Source: Acidobacteriota bacterium
Lineage (GTDB): Bacteria > Acidobacteriota > Terriglobia > Bryobacterales > Bryobacteraceae
Length of the DNA: 64,000 nucleotides
Assembly (NCBI GenBank): GCA_947470805.1
Contig: CANIVU010000041.1
Coordinates: 1 to 64,000, forward strand
Reading direction: 5' to 3'
Below are positions 50,211 to 60,777 of this stretch, piece by piece; within the stretch, counting starts at the first letter, position 1, and every line of letters begins with the position of its first letter. A program made the translations under genes and the position numbers. The notes below the pieces were generated by a model that saw nothing but the letters and a program-made list of their open reading frames with translations, did not search any database and was not told where the DNA came from.

Positions 50211-52759
50211 TCCCCCAACTCCTTCTGCAGTTCGGCCAATAGTTGCAATGCTTCAATGGGCCGAAGTTCATCCAGTTTCAAGCTTCTGATCCGGTCGGCA
50301 ATGTTGCCGTTGACCGGTTCGAACAACCGGATCTGCATCGGGCCGGCCGGCTCGGGGTTGGGCTGGTGGGAGGAGACGCTGACGACGGTCTGTTCGGCCT
50401 CTTCATGCAGGGCCAGGATCTCGCGGGCGCGTTCGATGACGGTCATCGGCAAAGCCGCAAGTCGCGCTACTTCAATACCATAGCTGCGATCGGCGGCACC
50501 GGGCAGCACCTTGCGGAGGAAGATGATCTGGTCGCCGGCTTCCTTCACGGCCACGTGGAGGTTGCGAACGCCCGGGAGCCGCTCGGCCAACTCCGTAAGC
50601 TCATGATAGTGGGTGGCGAAGAGCGTCCGGGCGCCGATGCGCTCGTGAATGAACTCGACCACCGCCCAGGCCAGAGCCAAGCCATCATACGTGGCCGTGC
50701 CGCGACCAATTTCATCCAGTATTATCAAACTGTTACGCGTCGCAGTGTTAAGAATCACTGCAGTTTCTGTCATCTCCACCATGAAGGTGGATCGGCCGCG
50801 TGCGAGGTTGTCAGAGGCCCCGATGCGGGTGAAAACCCGGTCGACAATAGGCAGCGCGGCGTCATCGGCCGGCACGAAAGAGCCCATTTGGGCCAGAATG
50901 CTCATCAACGCCACCTGGCGGAGGTAGGTGGACTTACCGCCCATGTTGGGGCCGGTAATCACTCCCAGGAACTTGCCATCGCCATCGAGCGAGACATCGT
51001 TGGGAATGAACCGCTGGGCGTCCCGCGCGGCGAGCTGTTCGATAACCGGATGGCGCCCGCCGGCGATGCGCAGTTCCCCGCCCGGGGTGAACCGGGGGCG
51101 GGTGTAGCGGTTTTCGGCCGCCACCTGGGCCAGGCCCGCATTCAGATCCAGTTCAGCTATCCCGTTTGCCAGCAATCGGATACGATCCGCTTGTGAAGCG
51201 GCGTATGAACGAATTTCAGTGAACAGCGTCCGCTCAATTTCGAGCATCTTCTCTTCGGCGGCCAGGATCTTGCCTTCCAACTCCTTCAACTCCGGGGTGA
51301 TGAAGCGTTCGGCGCCGACCAGGGTCTGCTTGCGGTCATAATCGGAGGGTACGCGATCGAGATTCGACTTCGAAATCTCGATGTAGTAGCCGAAGACATT
51401 GTTAAAGCGAACCTTGAGAGAGGTAATGCCAGTCCGTTGACGTTCGAGGACTTCGATATTGGCCAGGTACTGCTTGGAGTTCTTCGAAAGGTCGCGCAGC
51501 TCGTCGAGTTCCGGGTGGACGCCGTCGCGGATAGTGCCGCCATCGTTGAGGTTAATGGGAGGCTCGTCGGCGATGCCCAGGAGGATCTTTTCGCGGACTT
51601 CGGCGATCTCGTCGAAGCGGGATTCCTTCAACTGGCGGTTCAGTTCGGGGACCTTGTCGAGGCTCCGGCCCATGGCCAGCAACTCCCTGGGGGTGGCTGA
51701 GCCGAGTGTGATCTTCGCCAAAAGGCGTTCCAAATCGAGGATTTGTACCAGTATTTTGCGCAATTCCGCGCGCAAAATGGTGTCTTTTAGCAGCGTTTCG
51801 ACGGCATCCAGGCGGCTGTTGATCTCCGTTTCGGTGACCGAGGGGCGGAGCAGGCGGCGGCGAAGGAGGCGTCCGCCCATGCCGGTCATAGTGGCATCGA
51901 GGACGCTGACGAGGGTGGATTCCTTGGATTCGCCGGCGAAGAGCGGATCCACCAGTTCGAGGTTACGGACAGTAACGGCGTCGAGGACCATGGCATCGCC
52001 GCGGTCAAAGAAACTGGGCCGTTCGACGTGGTTGAGAGCGGCGCGCTGGGTATCGCGGAGGTAGTGGAGGATGGCGCCGGCGGCCTGGGTGGCGAGCGGC
52101 TTACCGCCAAGCCCACAGCCGTCTAGAGAGAGAAGGCCAAAGTGTTCCTTGAGGATTCGATCGGCGTAATCGTGATCGAATACCCAGCTGTCTAGGGGAG
52201 TTTTGGTGCGGACGCCGTCGAGGATCGCGCCTTCGGGGAGCAGAACCTCGCGGACGTTCCAGCTTTCGAGCGACGGGACGACTTCGTCGCCGACAAGTTC
52301 GGTGCAGCGGAATTCCCCGGTGGAGACGTCGACATAGGCCACCCCGGCGCGATCCTTCTGGCGAACCACGGCGGCGAGGTAGTTGTTCTCGCGCGACCGG
52401 AGCATGTTGGTGTCGGTCGCGGTGCCGGGGGTGACGATGCGGGTAATCTCGCGGCGTACCAGTTTTTTGCCAGGGCCGGGCAGTTCCATCTGCTCACAGA
52501 TGGCGACGCGAAAGCCTTTAGCGATGAGGCGGGCGAGATACCCATCGGCGGAGTGATAGGGCACACCGCACATGGGGATGGGCTGTTCGGCGTCCTTATT
52601 CCGGCAGGTGAGGGTGATTTCAAGTTCGCGGGCGGCGGTTACGGCGTCATCGAGGAAGAGTTCGTAGAAATCGCCCAGACGAAAAAACAGCAGGGCCCCG
52701 GGCACCTGCTGTTTGATGGAGTGATACTGCCGCATGAGCGGCGTTGCTTCGGCGGCCAT
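50207..52759 (-). CDS. mutS: DNA mismatch repair protein MutS
   Basis: The 850-residue protein is full length. The mismatch-reading motif is LFFRLGDFYELF near residue 27, and the ATPase has GPNMGGKSTYLRQ (Walker A), LIILDEIGRGTATYDG (Walker B) and FATHYHELTEL. It recognises mispairs and starts repair with MutL (not seen here). Its ATG is three bases after the gdh stop, and its stop overlaps anmK, so the three genes form one operon. Confidence 0.97.
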   Translation of the reverse strand: MAAEATPLMRQYHSIKQQVPGALLFFRLGDFYELFLDDAVTAARELEITLTCRNKDAEQPIPMCGVPYHSADGYLARLIAKGFRVAICEQMELPGPGKKLVRREITRIVTPGTATDTNMLRSRENNYLAAVVRQKDRAGVAYVDVSTGEFRCTELVGDEVVPSLESWNVREVLLPEGAILDGVRTKTPLDSWVFDHDYADRILKEHFGLLSLDGCGLGGKPLATQAAGAILHYLRDTQRAALNHVERPSFFDRGDAMVLDAVTVRNLELVDPLFAGESKESTLVSVLDATMTGMGGRLLRRRLLRPSVTETEINSRLDAVETLLKDTILRAELRKILVQILDLERLLAKITLGSATPRELLAMGRSLDKVPELNRQLKESRFDEIAEVREKILLGIADEPPINLNDGGTIRDGVHPELDELRDLSKNSKQYLANIEVLERQRTGITSLKVRFNNVFGYYIEISKSNLDRVPSDYDRKQTLVGAERFITPELKELEGKILAAEEKMLEIERTLFTEIRSYAASQADRIRLLANGIAELDLNAGLAQVAAENRYTRPRFTPGGELRIAGGRHPVIEQLAARDAQRFIPNDVSLDGDGKFLGVITGPNMGGKSTYLRQVALMSILAQMGSFVPADDAALPIVDRVFTRIGASDNLARGRSTFMVEMTETAVILNTATRNSLIILDEIGRGTATYDGLALAWAVVEFIHERIGARTLFATHYHELTELAERLPGVRNLHVAVKEAGDQIIFLRKVLPGAADRSYGIEVARLAALPMTVIERAREILALHEEAEQTVVSVSSHQPNPEPAGPMQIRLFEPVNGNIADRIRSLKLDELRPIEALQLLAELQKELGE

Positions 52760-52762
52760 GAA

Positions 52763-54046
<1,284 letters not shown>

Positions 54047-54186
54047 CGAGCCTCCGCCTACATTATGACACCGCCTTCGGGACACAGTTTGGCGACTAAG
54101 GAAAACACCGATAGGGCCTCGGTAGATTTCGCATAGGACGAAGCGTGAAGTTGGGACAGGGTGATGCCGATTTCTATCTATATCCC

Positions 54187-55313
54187 ATGCGTCTGACCGT
54201 TAATTCAAAGCTGGCGATCCTGTCACTGCTATTGTGCGCAACTCCGCTGACGGGGGGCCCGTTGTGGTGGCCGGTCACCGCATTGCGCAACGAAGTGAAC
54301 CCGGCGGGATCGGGGACGGCGCCGTACTATCTGGTGTTTGGCGGGTCGCAGCAGGCCGTTGCCTGGCAAAGCGGTCCGGTGGCGGTACCGTCGGCAGAGA
54401 TGGGGGGGCGTACTGGTCTTTTATCCCGCGACGCCGAACCCATTTACCTCGCTCGGCAGGGTGCCGATTTCGCTAGAGGCGATTATCGAGGCGGGCATCG
54501 ATCTTGGCGGCGGGGGTGGGACGCCAGGAGGAACGGGCGGTACTGGGGGCGGCGCCGGCGTCGGTGGCGGCTCAGGCGTTGGAGGTAGCGCGGGCACCGG
54601 TGGAACCGGTGGCACAGGGAATGCTGGGAATACGGGCGGAACGGGATTCCATCCGAGCGCTGTCGGCGCCGGGGGAGTGGGGGGGGACAGGGGCGACGAC
54701 GAATTCGGGCGGGACAGGCTTTCATCCGGCAACGGGAGGAACCGGTGGCGTTGGGGGGACAGAGACAGCGGGAGCTGGCGGGACCGGCGCACATCCGGGA
54801 ACGGGCGGCGTTGGAGGAACTGGCGGGAACGGTGGAACGGGCGCGACTGGAGGGGGGAGTGGTACGGGCGGCACTGCGGGCACTGGAGGAACGGGTGGCA
54901 CGGGTGGCTCCGGCGGGACTGCGGGTATCGAACGAACGGGTGGTAGTAGTGGCACCGGCGGGACTGGTGGTACCGGTGGAACTGCGGGCACGGGAGGGAC
55001 TGGTGGAACTGGCGGCACGGGCGGGTCCGGGGGAACTGCGGGCACGGGCGGGTCCGGGGGAACTGCGGGCACGGGTGGCACGGGCGGGTCGGGTGGCACG
55101 GGTGGAACCGGTGGAGTTGGTGGGATTGGTGGAATCGGTGGAACAGGCGGGGCAATCATCCATGACCCATTGGCACCGCTAATCCCTCAGCCTGGCGAGC
55201 CGCCGCTAACCGATCTCGGTGTACCGGAGCCGGGATCGATCTGGTTGACGCTCTCAGGACTCGGGCTGACGGCAGCGGCCGCTAGTGCGACATCGCGTAG
55301 ACGACGTAGTTAA
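54187..55313 (+). pseudogene. Gly-Thr-rich PEP-CTERM protein, reading frame broken at two poly-G runs
   Basis: Three overlapping frames add up to one protein: a signal peptide (LAILSLLLCATPLTGG), a domain ending GGVLVFYPATPNPF, a long GGTGG-type repeat tract, and a C-terminal PEP-CTERM sorting signal (VPEPGSIWLTLSGLGL, then RRRRS). The frame shifts +1 at a run of seven Gs (54402-54408) and again at eight Gs (54679-54686). Removing one G from each gives an open frame of 374 residues. The shifts may be phase variation, programmed slippage or sequencing error. GTG 54145 with AGGA upstream is an alternative start. The 3' end overlaps the convergent DUF4159 gene by 32 bp. Confidence 0.75.
54500..55150 (+). 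repeat. Gly-rich low-complexity repeat tract
   Basis: Imperfect repeats of GG(T/A/S)GG coding triplets fill this stretch, including a locally near-identical 27-bp unit around 55015-55080. Minus-strand and other-frame open readings here (Pro- and Arg-rich) are by-products of the repeat. Confidence 0.8.
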
Positions 55314-56106
55314 CGCCGATGCGGAGGCCGAGCGCGGAGAACTTCTCGGGATAGCGGGGTTCGTCGGCGAGTTGCCAGGAATCGCCGAGATCGGAATTAA
55401 ACGCCATGGCGACCATGACGCGGCCTTTGCCGTCGCGAATCACACGCCAGTGCGCCTCGGCGCCATCGGCGCGGTAGGTGCGGCCGTCGCGGAGCATACT
55501 GCGGAAGTTGCCCACCTGGTAGCGCTCGTCGAGGTCGAAGACGGTGTGGAACATGGGGTCGTCGTTGAGCAGTTCTTCGACGTCGCGGTCGGGAAAGATG
55601 CGCTTCATTCCGGATTCGAAGCCGCGCCACTCTTCGGTGCCGAAGAAGCTGTCACAGAACATGAAGCCGCCTCGGAGGAGGTAATCGCGGAGTTTGGCGG
55701 TCTGGGCATCGGTCAGGTTCCAGTTGCCGGGCATGCTGACGTGCAGGTAGGGCCAAAAGAAGATGTCGTCGCCATCGTCGGGGTTGACGGGTTGTTCGAC
55801 GCTGCGAATGTCGATGCGGGTGAGACGGCGAAGGGCGGCGGCAAAGGTACGGTCGCCCTTGGGATAGTCGACGGTCCAGGTGGTGCGGCCGGCGAGCCAG
55901 TTCCCTCCCCCGCCACCGCGACCACCGCGGCCGCCGGAGGGATACATGAGGCGAGCGAGGACGAGTTCGGACTTGTTGTTGAAATCGGCCGGGAGTTCGG
56001 TGTCGGCGGCGGGGCCTTCGGCGCCGGGATAGGTACGGAAGGGCCGCTGGGCGAGCAGGAGCACGCCGAGGAACGAACATAGCGCGAGACGGACGGTGAT
56101 GCGCAT
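55282..56106 (-). CDS. DUF4159 family secreted protein
   Basis: The 274-residue protein has a signal peptide (1-19, LALCSFLGVLLLAQ) and DUF4159 features: ELVLARLMYPSGG, WTVDYPKGDRTFAAALRRLT, DIFFWPYLHVSMPGNW, and YLLRGGFMFCDSFFG. A Gly/Arg-rich loop (GGRGGRGGGGG) lies near residue 60. Its family has a class I glutamine-amidotransferase-like fold, but the role is unknown. It converges with the PEP-CTERM gene. Confidence 0.82.
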   Translation of the reverse strand: MRITVRLALCSFLGVLLLAQRPFRTYPGAEGPAADTELPADFNNKSELVLARLMYPSGGRGGRGGGGGNWLAGRTTWTVDYPKGDRTFAAALRRLTRIDIRSVEQPVNPDDGDDIFFWPYLHVSMPGNWNLTDAQTAKLRDYLLRGGFMFCDSFFGTEEWRGFESGMKRIFPDRDVEELLNDDPMFHTVFDLDERYQVGNFRSMLRDGRTYRADGAEAHWRVIRDGKGRVMVAMAFNSDLGDSWQLADEPRYPEKFSALGLRIGVNYVVYAMSH

Positions 56107-56193
56107 GGCTGACTGGGAAGAGACGCCCTCTGATCGCGCCCGGTTACGAACCGATGAATTGCGAAGGCCGCGCCTATTCTACACTGGAAGATA

Positions 56194-56907
56194 GTGACCT
56201 CCCGACGGGCCTTTCTTGCACTCGCGACCGCCGCTTCCCTTTCCGCCGGCATGAAGAAGTATTGCGGGATCCACTTCCAGGAGATCAAGAACGGGAAGTC
56301 GAACCGCCGCTATTTTTGGATTCACGGCGATGAACTGACGGCGCGGGACGTGTTGTTGGCCCATATGAAGAAGTTCCAGGGGCGGGCGTTGCTGGTGGAC
56401 AATCCGACGCGGGTGATTAAGATGCCGCCGGTGGAGTTCGATCCGAACCGGATGTTTACGGCCGTGGGGCTGGAGCGGAATCTGAAGCGCTTGAATCCCA
56501 ATTCGACGCCGGAGGACCGGCAGCGGGTGATGGCGATCGTCGGCAAGGATCGCGACAAGCTGCTGCGGGCGTTGACGCCGCCGGGGAACGGGTTGTTGAC
56601 CGTTGTCCACAATAACAGCCGCGGCTATTCGGTGACCGATGAGGTGCAGATCAGCAACGATGTTTCGCTGGCCGCGCCCGATACGCCGAACGATTTCATG
56701 CTGTGCACGGACCCGAAGGACTTTGCGCTGCTGCGGAAATCGCCGTTTAACGTGGTTCTGCAGAATGATCCGAAGGGGGAAGAGGACGGCTCGTTTTCAC
56801 GGCTGGCGGCGGGGCGGAAGATCCGGTACGTCAACATTGAATGCGCCAAGGGCCGATTTGACACGCAACGGTCCATTTTGGAATGGCTGGAGCATAACCT
56901 GCCGTGA
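56194..56907 (+). CDS. hypothetical secreted protein, Tat-like signal
   Basis: The 237-residue protein starts at GTG with GGAAG upstream and has a twin-arginine-like start (TSRRAFLALATAASLSAG). No domain is recognised. Middle motifs include YFWIHGDELTARDVLLAH, LLVDNPTRVIKMP, PPGNGLLTVVHNNSRGYSV and IRYVNIECAKG. Its TGA overlaps the next GTG (GTGA, 56904-56907), so it is coupled to a PLP enzyme. Confidence 0.72.
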   Translation: MTSRRAFLALATAASLSAGMKKYCGIHFQEIKNGKSNRRYFWIHGDELTARDVLLAHMKKFQGRALLVDNPTRVIKMPPVEFDPNRMFTAVGLERNLKRLNPNSTPEDRQRVMAIVGKDRDKLLRALTPPGNGLLTVVHNNSRGYSVTDEVQISNDVSLAAPDTPNDFMLCTDPKDFALLRKSPFNVVLQNDPKGEEDGSFSRLAAGRKIRYVNIECAKGRFDTQRSILEWLEHNLP

Positions 56908-57848
56908 GGCTCTCGTTCGCGCGGGTGGAAGAGGCGGCGCGGACGATTGATCCCGTGTTTTTGCGGTCGCCCCAATATGCATGCGAACCGCTGGGGGCGG
57001 CGCTGGGTGTGGCGTTGACGCTGAAGGTGGAGACGGTGAATCCCGTTCGGTGCTTCAAGGGCCGGGGGGCCTCGTTTTGTGTTTCGCAGTTGGAGGGCGA
57101 CGGGCCGTTGGTGTGCGCGAGCGCGGGGAATTTTGGGCAGGCGATGGCGTATGCGTGCCGCGCGCGGGGACGGCGGTTGGTGGTGTTCGCGGGTGTGGCG
57201 GCGAATCCGTTGAAGATCGAGCGGATGCGGGCGCTGGGGGCGGAAGTGCGGCTGGCGGGCGAGGATTTTGACGCGGCCAAGGTGGAAGCGCGGCGGTGGG
57301 CGGTGGAAGCAGGGCTGCAGTTTGTGGAGGACGGGTTGGAGGCGGCGACGGCGGAGGGGGCGGGGACGATTGGGGTGGAGATGAGCGGGTTGCCGCTGGA
57401 TGCGATGTTGGTGCCGTTGGGGAATGGGGCGTTGTTGGGCGGGGTGGCGTTGGCGCTGCGGACATTGGTGCCGGGGGTGAAGATTGTGGCGGTGCAGGCG
57501 GCGGGGGCGCCGGCGATGACCGAGTCGTTAGTTGGGGGGAAGATCGTCTGCCATGCGGAGATGAAGACAATTGCCGATGGGATTGGGGTGCGGATTCCGA
57601 TTCCGGAGACGATCGAGTATTTGCAAGGGATGGCAGATCAGTTTTTGTTGGTCGGGGAGGATTCGATTGTGGCGGGGATGCGGGCGATCCACCGGCATGC
57701 GGGGTTGGTGGTGGAGCCGTCGGGGGCAGTGGGCGTAGCGGCGCTGTTGGAGAATCCGGAGTTGTTTCAGGGACAGCGGGTGGGGACGATTCTGTGTGGC
57801 GGGAATTTGACGGCGGAACAGATGCGGGAGTGGCTGGGACCGGGGTAG
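56904..57848 (+). CDS. PLP-dependent threonine/serine dehydratase-like enzyme
   Basis: The 314-residue fold-type II PLP protein has VRCFKGRGAS with the Schiff-base Lys, CASAGNFGQAMAYACR, VPLGNGALLGGVALAL as the phosphate-binding loop, and LVVEPSGAVGVAALL near the end. Threonine dehydratases deaminate Thr or Ser to 2-keto acids. No ACT regulatory domain follows, so it resembles catabolic dehydratases or serine racemases. It starts at GTG 56904, coupled to the preceding gene. Confidence 0.88.
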   Translation: MRLSFARVEEAARTIDPVFLRSPQYACEPLGAALGVALTLKVETVNPVRCFKGRGASFCVSQLEGDGPLVCASAGNFGQAMAYACRARGRRLVVFAGVAANPLKIERMRALGAEVRLAGEDFDAAKVEARRWAVEAGLQFVEDGLEAATAEGAGTIGVEMSGLPLDAMLVPLGNGALLGGVALALRTLVPGVKIVAVQAAGAPAMTESLVGGKIVCHAEMKTIADGIGVRIPIPETIEYLQGMADQFLLVGEDSIVAGMRAIHRHAGLVVEPSGAVGVAALLENPELFQGQRVGTILCGGNLTAEQMREWLGPG

Positions 57849-57852
57849 GATT

Positions 57853-57879
57853 TTTCCTGGGTGACAGTCACCTAGGAAA
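57853..57879. terminator. stop-proximal palindrome between convergent genes
   Basis: TTTCCTGGGTGAC (57853-57865) and GTCACCTAGGAAA (57867-57879) pair with one G-U pair around a single base. It directly abuts the TAA of the minus-strand hydrolase gene and lies just after the plus-strand PLP gene, as a bidirectional terminator would. The layout matches 27135-27157. Confidence 0.65.
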
Positions 57880-58614
57880 TTACTGGAAGGCGCGGCGCAC
57901 GGCCTTGAGCAGGGCGGCCTGTTGTTCGGCGCGGGTGATGCCGGGTTCGCCATCGAGGAGTTGGTGGCGGTAGTATCCGAATTGGACGTGGTTGGCGCCG
58001 GGGATTTCGACCCAGGTGGTGGATTTGGGCAGGAGAGCGGCGTTGGCACGGGTGGCCTCCGGGGTGGCGATGCCGTCGTGGGTACCCATGATTTTGGTGA
58101 CCTGGAGGGGGGAGGCGGAGAGGTCGAAGTCGCGGGGGTGGGTGGTGCCGATGAGGATTAAGCCGGCGATGTTGGACTGCGATTCGCGGGCGAAGCGGGC
58201 GGCGAGCATGGCGCCGCGGGAGTGGCCGGCGAGGTACCAGCGGGCGTCGGGGTTGGCTTTCAGAATCGCGGTGACGCGTTGGAAGACTTCGGTGATTTGG
58301 GATTCGAAGAAGGCACTGCGCATCGGCAGGCGGACCAGGTGGGCGGGGTGGCCGGTGGCGGCCAGGTTCTTGAGGAGAGGGGCGTAGGCAACAGGGTCGA
58401 CCATGCCGCCGGGGAGGAAGATGACGCCGGTGGAACGGCGGTTGGCGCGGGGCTGGAAGGTGATTCGATCGTCGGTATCGGCAACTTTGACGGCGGAGTT
58501 AGTAAGTAAGACACCGGCGGGGAGGTCCGTGGCCTGGTAACCCCATACCATCCAGATCATGAATGTAATCCCGAAGGCGACGAAGCCGAGGCGAACAAAT
58601 GGATGGCGGCCCAC
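57880..58614 (-). CDS. alpha/beta hydrolase
   Basis: The 244-residue protein has an N-terminal membrane or signal helix (LGFVAFGITFMIWMVWGY) and a hydrolase core: FLPGGMVDP (oxyanion region), LAGHSRGAMLAARFA with the Ser nucleophile, and GANHVQFGYYRHQ with the likely catalytic His. An Asp candidate is in IMGTHDGIA. It starts at GTG 58614. Substrate unknown; esterase/peptidase-like. Confidence 0.82.
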   Translation of the reverse strand: MGRHPFVRLGFVAFGITFMIWMVWGYQATDLPAGVLLTNSAVKVADTDDRITFQPRANRRSTGVIFLPGGMVDPVAYAPLLKNLAATGHPAHLVRLPMRSAFFESQITEVFQRVTAILKANPDARWYLAGHSRGAMLAARFARESQSNIAGLILIGTTHPRDFDLSASPLQVTKIMGTHDGIATPEATRANAALLPKSTTWVEIPGANHVQFGYYRHQLLDGEPGITRAEQQAALLKAVRRAFQ

Positions 58615-58618
58615 GAAC

Positions 58619-58936
58619 TTAGGCTAACTGATATTCACGCCGGTCTGGGAGCAGACGCCGGAACATGGCGGCGGGCGGCTCCGATTGCACGGAGCAGCGG
58701 CGGCCCTGCGAGAGGCCGTCGACGCTGACGTGGGTGCCGTTGACCGAGACGCGATAGGCCATTTCAGCCCCGGATTCGCGGGCGAGCGATTCGAGAGGCC
58801 AGTCACTATTGGCGACCATGCGAATCCCGCCTTCGCGAGCGATTAGAACGGTCCAGGCGGATTCACTGCATCCGGCCTGGACCGCGGACCGGCCACCTTC
58901 TAAGATTCGCGCCGCGTTATCGAGGAACCGGTCCAT
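58619..58936 (-). CDS. small hypothetical protein (105 aa)
   Basis: Start at ATG 58936 with GAAGAG upstream. The product (MDRFLDNAARILEGGRSAVQ, then WTVLIAREGGIRMVANSDWP, ending RREYQLA) has no signal peptide and no family I recognise; the LIAREGGIRMV beta strand could fit a roadblock-like or antidote fold. It ends four bases upstream of the hydrolase start and so may be co-transcribed with it. Confidence 0.6.
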   Translation of the reverse strand: MDRFLDNAARILEGGRSAVQAGCSESAWTVLIAREGGIRMVANSDWPLESLARESGAEMAYRVSVNGTHVSVDGLSQGRRCSVQSEPPAAMFRRLLPDRREYQLA

Positions 58937-58986
58937 GTAAAGCTCTTCGGAAATTAAGGGGCAACCTTGCAACGTATAATGCAAGC

Positions 58987-59649
58987 ATGCTTCGGGTAAG
59001 TTGGCTCATCGGTTGTTGCGCGCTTGTGCTGCCGGCGCAGGTGAAGCGGCCTCCGGGCTCGTTTGAGAACGACCGGATCATGGTGGAATCGACGATCCAT
59101 AGGGATCGCGAAGTGGTGAAGAAGATGATTGGCCACGACTTCGACGGGTCGGTGGCGGTGGTTGAGATCACAGTGACGCCGCGCGGTGGCGAGGCGCTGG
59201 ACGTGGAACGCGAAGACTGGATTCTGTTTTCGAACAAGGACGCGCAGAAGGGCCCCGCATTCCACCCGAGCCAGCTCGCCGGGCAGGGCGCGATTGTGGT
59301 GAAGGAACAGCGCGGCGGGGGCGGCGTGATGGCCGGGGACAGCCCGAACGCGCCGGTGATTGGCGGGATTCCGGGTACCGGGGGGAGGCCGGGACGGATG
59401 GGAAACGGCGGCGGCGGCGTGGGCAATTCGGCGTCGCAAACAGTGGACACGACGATTGAAACGAAGAACGATGCGACGGTGAACCCGGTGCTGGCGACGT
59501 TGAAACAAAAGGAGTTGACCTACGGCAAGACGATGAAGCCGGTGAAGGGACTGCTGTACTTTTCGCTCGACGGGAAGCACAAGCCGAAGGACTTGGAGCT
59601 GTGGTACCGAGGCCCGGCGGGCAAGTTCGTAATATCCTATAAGCCGTAA
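58987..59649 (+). CDS. hypothetical secreted protein
   Basis: The 220-residue protein has a signal peptide (1-17, SWLIGCCALVLPAQ), a beta-rich domain (VAVVEITVTPRGGEALDVE, then WILFSNKDAQKGPAF), a Gly-rich linker (GRMGNGGGGVGN) and a C-terminal LLYFSLDGKHKPKDLELWY, reminiscent of a small Ig-like domain. I cannot name a family. Its TAA shares a base with the next ATG (TAATG). Confidence 0.72.
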   Translation: MLRVSWLIGCCALVLPAQVKRPPGSFENDRIMVESTIHRDREVVKKMIGHDFDGSVAVVEITVTPRGGEALDVEREDWILFSNKDAQKGPAFHPSQLAGQGAIVVKEQRGGGGVMAGDSPNAPVIGGIPGTGGRPGRMGNGGGGVGNSASQTVDTTIETKNDATVNPVLATLKQKELTYGKTMKPVKGLLYFSLDGKHKPKDLELWYRGPAGKFVISYKP

Positions 59650-60716
59650 TGCACATTAACGAACTGGATACGCCGGCGCTGGTCATCGATTTGGACGTGA
59701 TGGAGCGCAATCTGAGCCGGATGGCCGATTACGCGCGGGAGCACGGCCTGCAACTGCGGCCGCACACCAAAACGCACAAGACGCCGGCACTGGGAGCGCG
59801 GCAATTGGCGCATGGCGCCGTGGGACTCACTGTGGCGAAGGTGAGCGAGGCGGAGGTGATGTTGGCCTCCGGAGTGCAAGATCTGCTGATCGCCTACCCG
59901 ATTTTTGGCGCGGAGAAGATGCGGCGGCTGGTGGAAGTGGCGAAGAAGGCGCGGGTAACCGTTTCCGTCGATAGCCTGGAAGCGGCGCGGCCGATTGCCG
60001 AAGCCGCGGCGGCGGCCGGGGTAACGGTGGGCGTGCTGGCCGAAGTCGACGCCGGATTGCACCGCGTGGGCGTGCAGCCGGAAGGCTTCGTGGATTTGTT
60101 GCGCGGATTGGTGGGTTTGCCGGGGATTGAACTGCGCGGCATGGCGTTTTATCCGGGACATATTAAAAACCAGGATCTGGACGCGCTGGCGGCGTTGTCG
60201 ACGCTGATTTCGGGGCTGATTGGAGAGGCCAAGGCGGCCGGGTTTGCACTGCCGATCGTCTCCGGCGGGTCGACTCCCACCGAATGGCACTCGCACGAAG
60301 TGGCCGGGATGACCGAGATTCGCCCGGGCACCTACATCTTCAACGATCGGAACACCATCTTTTCCGGCGCTTGCACGGCGGAGGACTGTGCGGCGACGAT
60401 CATCGCCACCGTAGTTTCGACGTCGGTACCGGGGCAGTTCGTGATCGACGGCGGGTCGAAGACGTTTTCATCCGACCGGACGGCAGTAGACGGATTCGGC
60501 GGCATTCTGGACGCGCCGGACGCGCTGTTCGAAAAGATGAACGAAGAGCACGGCTACGTTAAACACGCCGGGCACACGCGGAAAGTGGGCGACCGGGTAC
60601 GGATCGTGCCCAATCACATCTGCGTGGCGGTGAACCTGCACGAGCGGATTTACGGCGTTCGCGGGGACCAGGTGGTGGAAACCTGGACTGTGGACGGGCG
60701 CGGCAAGCTCCAATAG
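59649..60716 (+). CDS. D-threonine aldolase / D-serine dehydratase-like PLP enzyme
   Basis: The 355-residue alanine-racemase-like barrel protein has LDTPALVIDLDVMERNLSRM, the PLP lysine motif RPHTKTHKTP, VSGGSTPTEW, EIRPGTYIFND and, near the C-terminus, metal-site-type VPNHICVAVNLHE. D-threonine aldolases and eukaryotic-type D-serine dehydratases share these. With the D-aminoacylase-type protein at 39.6 kb, D-amino acid metabolism is a theme. A strong terminator follows. Confidence 0.88.
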   Translation: MHINELDTPALVIDLDVMERNLSRMADYAREHGLQLRPHTKTHKTPALGARQLAHGAVGLTVAKVSEAEVMLASGVQDLLIAYPIFGAEKMRRLVEVAKKARVTVSVDSLEAARPIAEAAAAAGVTVGVLAEVDAGLHRVGVQPEGFVDLLRGLVGLPGIELRGMAFYPGHIKNQDLDALAALSTLISGLIGEAKAAGFALPIVSGGSTPTEWHSHEVAGMTEIRPGTYIFNDRNTIFSGACTAEDCAATIIATVVSTSVPGQFVIDGGSKTFSSDRTAVDGFGGILDAPDALFEKMNEEHGYVKHAGHTRKVGDRVRIVPNHICVAVNLHERIYGVRGDQVVETWTVDGRGKLQ

Positions 60717-60720
60717 ACGC

Positions 60721-60751
60721 AAAAAGGCGGGCCCGATCGGCCCGCCTTTTT
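60721..60751. terminator. bidirectional intrinsic terminator
   Basis: AAAAAGGCGGGCC (60721-60733) and GGCCCGCCTTTTT (60739-60751) form a 13-bp stem with loop CGATC, with A-run and T-run flanks. It serves both the aldolase gene (plus) and the small secreted protein gene (minus). Confidence 0.9.
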
Positions 60752-60777
60752 CGTTTGGAGTTAAATCCGGTAGCGAA

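Noticed and set aside
54421-55163. Proline- and arginine-rich minus-strand open frames over the glycine-rich repeat
   Set aside because: They are reverse readings of the GGTGG tract without motifs; the plus strand carries a signal peptide and PEP-CTERM signal.
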